64,000 nucleotides of DNA, taken from contig CM075351.1 in NCBI GenBank assembly GCA_037693485.1, forward strand, positions 65,808,001 to 65,872,000, written 5' to 3'. Position 1 is the first letter of the stretch. Each line of letters starts with the position of its first letter. A model generated the notes under the pieces. The model was not told the origin of the DNA. It ran no database searches and saw nothing but the letters and a program-made list of their open reading frames with translations. A program made the translations under genes and the position numbers. Of the stretch, positions 51,314 through 60,000 are shown piece by piece. The DNA comes from Kitagawia praeruptora (lineage: Eukaryota; Streptophyta; Magnoliopsida; Apiales; Apiaceae).

Positions 51314-51708
51314 GGGTGATGGCCCAAAATAATTACATGTGAAATTGGATGGTCCTTTTTACTGACGGAACACGGTACATCGTGTACCGTGATAGGGGGT
51401 GTATTGCGGAGCTGCGTGTTCCGTAACAGGGCATGATACGGAGCTCCGTGTTCCGTAACAGGGCATGATACGGTGGACGGTATTCCGTGATAGTGCTGCG
51501 CACCCATCTAACACTGTGCACAGTCCACCGTATCATGCTAACACGGAGGACGTAGCTCCGTATCATGCATAATACGGTACACGGTGTTCCGCAACACCCT
51601 AACACGGAGGACGATTCTCCGTATCCCGTCGGTATTTCGGACCATATTTTTCAAAATCAGTATTTTGGACAAAAACTTGTGAAAAATAGGCATTTTGGTC
51701 ATTTTCTC
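51314..51708. mobile_element. MULE-like MITE with hairpin-array core (395 bp)
   Basis: A perfect 9-bp duplication TTACTAGTT flanks it (51305-51313 and 51709-51717). The right arm has GGCATTTTGGTC ending 51700, GTATTTTGGAC ending 51670 and GTATTTCGGAC ending 51642. Reading inward from the right end, the first 18 bases (GAGAAAATGACCAAAATG) nearly equal the left end of the element at 12083. The left arm is more diverged (GGCCCAAAATAATT at 51321). The core is CG-rich, with hairpins CACGGTACA-TCG-TGTACCGTG (51371-51391), palindrome ACGGAGCTCCGT (51438-51449) and 16-bp stems 51463-51478 / 51523-51538. Confidence 0.85.
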
Positions 51709-51717
51709 TTACTAGTT

Positions 51718-52990
51718 TAGTCTTCGAACAATAAAGACATTTTTTATTTATAACTCTATTTAGAATTTTTAAAAAAAACTCTATTTACAATTTTCTGATA
51801 CACCTCAACTTATTTTAAAAGATACATAATTTTTTACAATTTTTTCAAAAAAATCTAAGTGCAAACTTTTTTTTACAAAAATACCGGTACTTTTTAAAGT
51901 ATTTTTCTAAAATAAATTTTTTAAAACAATTTTTTTAAACCAAAATATCGATTTTTTGAAAATTATTTTACAACTTTATAACCATATTCGTAATCGAAGT
52001 CAACCAAAATTAATCACAAATGTAATTTAAAATTTTAGTAATTGATATCGTCGAAAAGAATTGTTATGAAATGAGGTGGTTCTGATAATGTATTAATGTA
52101 ATGTTTGTCTAGATAAAATCTGAAAGTTCATTATATTTATTAAAATTATTATTAATTAACATATGAAATGTGATATTTTGGTAAACCTTCTTTATTTAAT
52201 TTGATACTTAATGACATTTTGTCATACTTAAAGTTTATAATTTATAAATTTATAATTTTTATTCCTAATTTCAATTCTATATGTCAATGTACAATATTGT
52301 TGTGTTCACTTATTTATGTAAATATTTTTAAAGTACTTTACAATTTCTAGTTGCGTAATACGTTATTTAAAAAAATTGAATTAGTTAAATCAAATTCAAC
52401 TTTAAATGAAATCAAAATCAACTTTAATTATTTTTAAAAACCACAAAAAAGTTATATCTGGTTGCTTTTAATTACGAACCTTATGTTTACAAATAGGTTA
52501 AATAGCTAATAAAGTCTTAATTTTTTAAAAAAGGTATTTTCTTCATCCTTTTTATTTCTTTATATATTAGTTGGGCACAGAACTTCAGACAATGTGTAAA
52601 ATAAGGAAGAAAAGTGAATAAAATGGTCGGATAAATCAATATTTAATGTATAAGGCGATTATAGTGGAGTAAAATAGTAAATGTAGTTGATTTATATATT
52701 ATAAAAATTTATTATTTTTTAAAAATTTAAAAATGTAAAAAAAGAGAGAATATACGAAAGTGTAAGAAAAATTATAGATATAGTAATGTTTTTGATGATT
52801 TCTCTTATTTTAACTTTCAATTCACATAAATTTTTTAGCAAAAATAAAAATAAAAAATTCACATAAAATTCAACACGTGTATTAAAATAAATTCCCCAAT
52901 AATCACATCCATTTGGACACATTTAATAAACTGCGACCCGGAACTTAGTTTTGGCAGTTCTGTTGGTCCTAAATTCATGCTCACGTAAAA
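51718..52990. other. AT-rich spacer upstream of the membrane protein gene
   Basis: No gene or element is recognised in this AT-rich stretch. Confidence 0.45.
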
Positions 52991-54095
52991 ATAATTTTGT
53001 ATACACACACACACGATGTATCTAAGTTCTAACTATCAATCTATCATATATCTTCCCCAACAAAAAACAAACAATCTCTATCTTCCTTCAGCTGGCAAAG
53101 TTCTTGAAAAATATTTTAATGAAAGACTGAAACTTTATCTTTAAAGAAAGGTAAAAAAGTCTAACTCATAGTTATCTTGTTTATTCTCTACAGACCCATC
53201 TTGAATTTTTGCAATTTTGTGAAGTTTTAAGCTTTGATTTTGCTTTGGTATGTTATTTGAAGCTGTTTGTTTCTTATTAGTAGAGACTAATAATTGTTTG
53301 TTGCTGTAATATATGGAAATTCATTAATCAAACTTGATTGTTGGATTATGTGATGTGGTTTTGTATTTAAATTTACTTGTTTAGGCATTTAAGTAATCAT
53401 TAAATATACATCCCCCATTGAGCTTTTAGTTAGATTATGGTAGATGGTTAATGCAACTAGTATTATTTAGATTTTATGTTTTGTATTCTTTCTGTTTTGT
53501 GCTAAGCTAAAATAATATAATTATTTCCTTTAGTAGTATATGATCCTATTACTGTGTACTATTAACATTTAATAAGTGAAATGTTGAGGTTTTTGAAAAG
53601 TTGGTCAGCTCGGGTTTAGGCAAGCTCTCGAGTTTGAGCCCTTTTGCTTGTTGCTCTTTGGTGAGATTGTCCCTGTTAGTGGAATTTTAAGCCCTCATAT
53701 AGGCCCTAGCATTCTCAAATCGTAGACACCTTTGTTTGTTTGATGCTTTTTGGTAAGATTGTGCTCTTTAGCAGGATTGAATCCCGTAGTTGGATTGTTA
53801 TGGTGGTCCATTTGTGCAAGTGTTATAAGTATAAGATCCCTTTAGTGGTTTTTAGTTTCTACTTATTGTTTAACACCTTATAAGGCAAATCCCCTAATAC
53901 CTGAAATTTGGTACAATATGTTTATTCGCCTACTTTGTCTGTAGGTTTTATGTCAATTGGCCAGTACCATTTCATAGATATAATGCTATGTAGAGCTTGA
54001 TATAGTCCAGTATATTCTAAAATTCTCTACTGATAAATGTAAAAAACAAGCATTCTCCTTTCGTTAAGTGTATTGAGGTTTAAGCGAGAGCAAAT
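52991..54095 (+). promoter_or_regulatory. Probable promoter, 5' UTR exon and leader intron of the membrane protein gene
   Basis: An AC repeat lies at 53003-53015. A likely first non-coding exon ends at 53150 before a donor (AAAG|GTAAAA). A pyrimidine-rich, T-rich intron-like stretch runs to an acceptor at about 54077 or 54084, 11-18 bases before the ATG. No TATA box is convincing. Both host genes in this window therefore appear to have a leader intron. Confidence 0.5.
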
Positions 54096-57000
54096 ATGAC
54101 CTTCAACATCGGAACAGTTTTTTCTTATCAGACCTGGCAGTCTGTCATGACCAATGATGATACAACTACCCTAAGCTATTGGTTGAACTGGAGATTCTTC
54201 CTTTGCGGGACATGGGTTTTGACAGCTATGGTAGCAGCAGCAGTGCTCATTTGGAAATACGAAGGTTCTACTGTGAGTAAAACCCAGAGAAGTGATGATG
54301 AACAGGAAACTGTAGGGTGTTTGAAAAAGGATGAAGCGTGGAGAACATGTTCCAAGGCAATTCATCCTGCTTGGCTTCTTGTTCTCCGCTTAATTGCTTT
54401 TAGTGTGCTCTTGGCATTGCTATCTATCGACATTGTCATTGACGGGGGTGAAATATTCTATTTTTACACTTTGTAAGTTCCTCAGTTTCAACTTGGTACC
54501 CGTAAATTCTAACAGACTAGTTGTGATTTTGATCTTTGGAGGAAGCCTTTTTGAAAATATATAGTGGAGATTTGTAACATCTGTTTATTCCTCATACTTT
54601 TAATGCTTAAAAATGTGTTTCATAGGGTCTATTTATGTGTTTAGCACACTGAATGAATATATATTGATCCGTTTCTGTATTATTTAGTAATTTTGCACAT
54701 GGTAATTGTGTATAGATTTATTCAAAGGTTTGCTTAGCTTTCTGGATTAGAAAAATGTCTTTAACTGCTGACACTAAATTTTGAGAATCCATTATAGCTC
54801 GTGATATAGAACTTTCAGCAGCATTCTTATAAAATTCTTAGAACATCCCAGATCAGAAAAATGACAATAAAAAAAATCAATTACATGCTACCTTTATTTT
54901 TTATACACTTATTCTGATGTTTATTGCTACTAAACAGGTGGACATTTGCATTGGTCACAATCTATTTTGGGGTATGTAAATTGCTATCTTCTTCTTAGGC
55001 CTCCACAGTTTAATCTGTTAAAGTTACTTTCAAGAACATAACCTGGATATTCATAAGCTCGAGATAGTTGGTGTTTTCAATGTTTATTTATGTCAATATG
55101 CGCTTCTAGATTGGGTCTTCATTCTCCATTTATGGATGTTTCTATTGCTGCAATGAAGTTGATGATGATAGGGCTGATTTTGCGGGTGTAGACTCGGAAC
55201 GTGGCTCTTATGTTGCTCCCACATTTGAGGAAAATGCAGATCTCTCCAACATTCCTATAAATTTGCCTAGCCCAGAAGAACCATGTGACCGTGAAAGTGC
55301 AGGCTTCTGGGGCTATGTCTTTCAAGTAGTTTTTCAGGCAAGTTTTCTTCTTTCATTTTCCCCCTTGCGAACTTTGTTTGTATGTTTTGATTTTCTGCCA
55401 TAATTATTAAACATGAATTTTTGTAGTAGGAACTTAGGTTAATTGTTCTATAATTTTTCACTCTAGTTATGTTAAAAGTGAGATACAATGGAATGGTTTG
55501 TTGTCTAAATATTACAACACAATGGTGACTTATTTTTCTAATACAAGAACATACTTGTATTTTCCATCAAGGTCATCTTGCTGAAAAGGCAAAAGAATAA
55601 TCAGAAAGTACAGCTGTGGGAGGATAGCATATATGAAACAGCATTTGTTTGTTACTATTTTGTCACTATTTTTTTGATGTGCTCTGATCTTTAAGAATCA
55701 TCTCGTAGGCCTACGCATTAAACAAAGGGAAACTCTGACAATGTAAATTTTCAGTGGTTTAAACCTCTCATGTTATTTGCGTTCTCTATCGAGATTTCAT
55801 GGTGGTTTCTTTTACGACTAATATTTGAAGTGAAACAAAGACATGATCCAACCTTTTTCTTTAACATTACTGTCAAATATATAACATATAGAGAGTTTAC
55901 AGAAGAAGCAAAGATTGTATATATTTGTGTTTATTCTTGTGTGCATTACATTAGGAGAATAGGCTATTTATAGAAGAACTAAGACACTACTAGGTGTTAT
56001 AAGTCTATACTAGAGTAAACATTGTCAAGGACGGTGCCTAACTTATACAACATAGTCAAGGACGGTGCCAACTTATTTGACACTCCCCCTCAAGTTGATG
56101 CATATATATCACTCATGCCCAACTTGCCAATAAGTGGATGAAGCATCTTCTGATTTAAACCTTTGGTAAATATGTCAGCTATCTGGTCCTCCGATCTTAC
56201 AAAGTGAATACCAATGGTATCATTATTGATCTTCTCTTTTATGAAGTGTCGATCAATTTCGATATGTTTGGTCCGATCATGTTGAACTGGATTATGTGCA
56301 ATGGCAATAGCGGCTTTGTTATCACAATGTAGCTTCATTGGAGTTGTAGATGCAAGTCCCAATTCTTCTAGGAACAATCTTATCCACAATAATTCACGTA
56401 CACCTTTAGCCATAGCTCTATATTCTGCCTCAGCACTAGATAAGGCAACCACAGGTTGTTTCTTGCTTCGCCAAGTAACCAAATTGCCACCAACAAATGT
56501 ACAATATCCTGAAGTAGATCGTCTGTCGTCTTGACATCCGGCCCAATCTGCATCTGTATAGCTTTCAACCCCGAGATGATTGTTTTTGGTAAACATTACT
56601 CCTTTTCCAGGAGCAGCCTTAAGATACCTTAATATCATATAAACTGCATCCAGATGTGGTTGACGAGGATCATGCATATACCTGCTAACAATTCCCACTG
56701 CATATGATATGTCTGGCCTTGTATGTGCAAGATAAATTAGTCGACCAACTAACCTTTGATATTGAGATTTCTCAACAATTTCACCAGCATCTCCACAAAG
56801 TTTATGATTTGCTTCTATTGGAGAATCTGCAGGTCTACATCCCAACATCCCTGTTTCATTCAGAAGGTCAAGTGTATACTTCCGTTGTGAGAGGAAGATA
56901 CCACTTGGACTTCTAGAGACCTCAATACCAAGGAAATACCGTAGTTTTCCTAAGTCCTTCATCTCGAATTCAGAGGCAAGCTTGCGTTTGACATTAGCAA

Positions 57001-60000
57001 TCTCACATGTGTCGTTGCCGGTGATCACAATATCATCGACATAAACAATCAACACTGTGATTTTTTCATCTCGTCTTTTTACGAACATGGTGTTATCTGA
57101 GTTGCTCTGTTTGTAGTCAAATTTAATCATTGCTCCCTGAAATTTGCCAAACCAGTCCCTTGGAGACTGTTTTAACCCATAAATAGTCTTCTTTAGCTTG
57201 CATATTTTCCCAATGGTCTCAGCTGTAGAAAAACCTGGTGGAATATCCATGTAAACCTCTTCTTTCAGGTCTCCATGTAAGAATGCATTTTTTACATCCA
57301 ATTGCTGAAGTTCCCATCCAAGATTTGCTGCACATGATATCAAGACTCGAATAGAGGCCATCTTTGCCACTGGAGCAAAAGTTTCTTGATAATCAATTCC
57401 GTAAGTTTGAGTATACCCTTTTGCTACAAGTCTTGCTTTGTACCTATCAATCAGCCCATTAGGTTTCTGTTTCACAGTGAACACCCTTCTGCATCCTACT
57501 ACCTTTCTTTCAGCAGGAAGATGAGTTAACTCCCAAGTGCCATTATGTTTCAAGGCATTCATTTCCTCTATCATAGCATCTTTCCATTTAGGATCACATA
57601 AAGCATCCTGCCAAGTATGCGGAACAGAAACACTAGACAAGGATGTCAAAAAAGCAAGTGAAGATGGAGATAGTGCATTATATGATATAAAGTTTGAGAT
57701 AGGATGGTTAGTGCAAGCACGTACACCCTTTCTTATAGCAATAGGAAGATCTAAAGTAGGATCAAGAGTGTTACCGTTATCAGGCTCAATTATAGGAGCT
57801 GTAGGATCTGCCTCGAGGTCAGAGGTCTCTGGATGTGGTAAAGTGGTGATATCTTCATTGTTCCGCCTAGAATATGTAATCAAATCTGGCCTGTCAAACC
57901 TATTTAGATCATCTAACTCACTACCCAAACGTGGAGGGATGGATGATGTGTTTGGACTAGTGTTTAGCACATTGATGAATGGAAGGAATTGAGACTCCTC
58001 TATCGCTTTACTATCAAGACTGTGTCGGTTAATCTCCCCCTGAAGCAAGGAGGAGGATCCGGGAGAGAAGTAAGAAATAGACTCCCAGAAAGTAACATCG
58101 TGATTGACATATGTGCGATGTGAGGGAGGATGATAGCACTTATACCCCTTTTGAGTTGGTGTATAACCAATGAAAACACAGCGGAGAGCACGAGAATCGA
58201 GTTTATCCCGAGAGGGGGAATGATTATGAACAAAGCATACACTCCCAAATAACCGAAGAGGCAATGGATGGGACGAAGGTGCAGGAATAAAGGACAACGG
58301 TGTTCTGAATTGTAGTACTTTTGAAGGGAGACGGTTGATCAGATATGCAGCAGTCATGACTGCCTCACCCCAAAGATATTTAGGGACATGCATAGTTAAT
58401 ATGAGGGACCGTGCTACCTGTTGTAAGTGACCAATTTTCCTTTCAGCAATTCCATTTTGCTGAGAGGTTTTAACACATGTAGTTTGATGAATAATACCCC
58501 ATGTGTCCAAATAAGATGTAAACATTCCGGCATACTCGGTACCATTATCACTTCGCAGAATTTTAACAGAGGCATTGAATTGTGTTTGAATCATGTGGTG
58601 AAAGGATTTAAAACATCCGAATACTTCACTTTTGTGTTTAAGAAGGTATACAAAAGTAAGTCGAGAATGACAATCAACAAAGACAACAAACCACCTATAT
58701 CCATCATGTGTAGGATGACTAAATGGACCCCAAACATCAGTATGAATAGTAGAAAAAAGAGTAGGACTTCTATTATTTCTAGATGGATACGGTGACCTTT
58801 TATGTTTGGCTAATTCACATGGTTCACAAAAAAATTCTTCCTTTTTACATTTTGATGCTAAATTCGGAAAGAGATGCGACAGAACACCAAATGAAGGATG
58901 ACCTAACCGTCTATGCCATTGATATAAGGACTCTAAACTGGGATTAGATTTAGATGAAACCTGATAACTTGCCGATGGCAAAAATGAATTCCCTTCCATA
59001 ATATAGAGGCCATCTACCACTTTACCACTGCCAAGGACCTTGCCTGTCGCCAGATCCTGAAACACACAGTGAGAAGGGAAAAAAGTTACTGAACAATTAA
59101 GATTTTCAGTAATTTGATGAACCGATAATAAATTCACTGATAAGGAAGGAACATGTAAGACAGATGATAGTGGTAGTGAAGGGAGACAGTTGGAAGTGCC
59201 CCATCCGTGAACGGGCACATGAGTTCCATTGGCAACACGAACACTCTCTGTTTTATTGATGTAGTGATATGACTGCAGTAAACTGGAATTGCCAGTCATA
59301 TGTTCTGACGCTCCCGAGTCAATAATCCATGAATTAGGTGAATTGTGAGAGACAGAATGACAAGAAATACTCGAATGAAAAGTATTTGTTGGTACAAATG
59401 AGGCTGCAGTCTTCAACTTTATATCAGAAACCAACTGTCGAAAAAACTTGAGCTCCGAAATAGTTAGGCCGGAGTGAGTTCCAGAAAAATCCTCTTTCAT
59501 CATGCTAAATAAATCCGGAATAAAATACCCAAAAGATAATTATCCAACAATTATAGTCAAGTCTTAACTTGAACTAAATCAATATCAATTTAGCAAATTT
59601 ATGCTAAATTTGAAAGCACTAGTATAAATGAACAGTACCGTATGTATGAACAGTACCGTATGAACATTACTGTATGAACAGTACCGTATGTATATGTGAA
59701 CAGTGCCGTATGAACAGTACCGTATGAACAGTACTTCATATGAATAGTACCGTACGTATGTGTGAACAGGGAACCGTACAGTATCTCTGAACAGTACCAT
59801 ACGTATATGTGAACAGGGAACCGTATAGTATTGGTGAACAGTACCGTATCGGTGAACAGTACTATTTATCGTCTTCAACCTTGAGATTCTTTCGGCAGTC
59901 CGTACGGCTTCGTCTGACGTCGGTTTTGTATTCCGAATATACCTCCAAACTCGTCTCGACGTGAGGAATCTAATGATATCCTCAAAACTGAGTTTCGACC

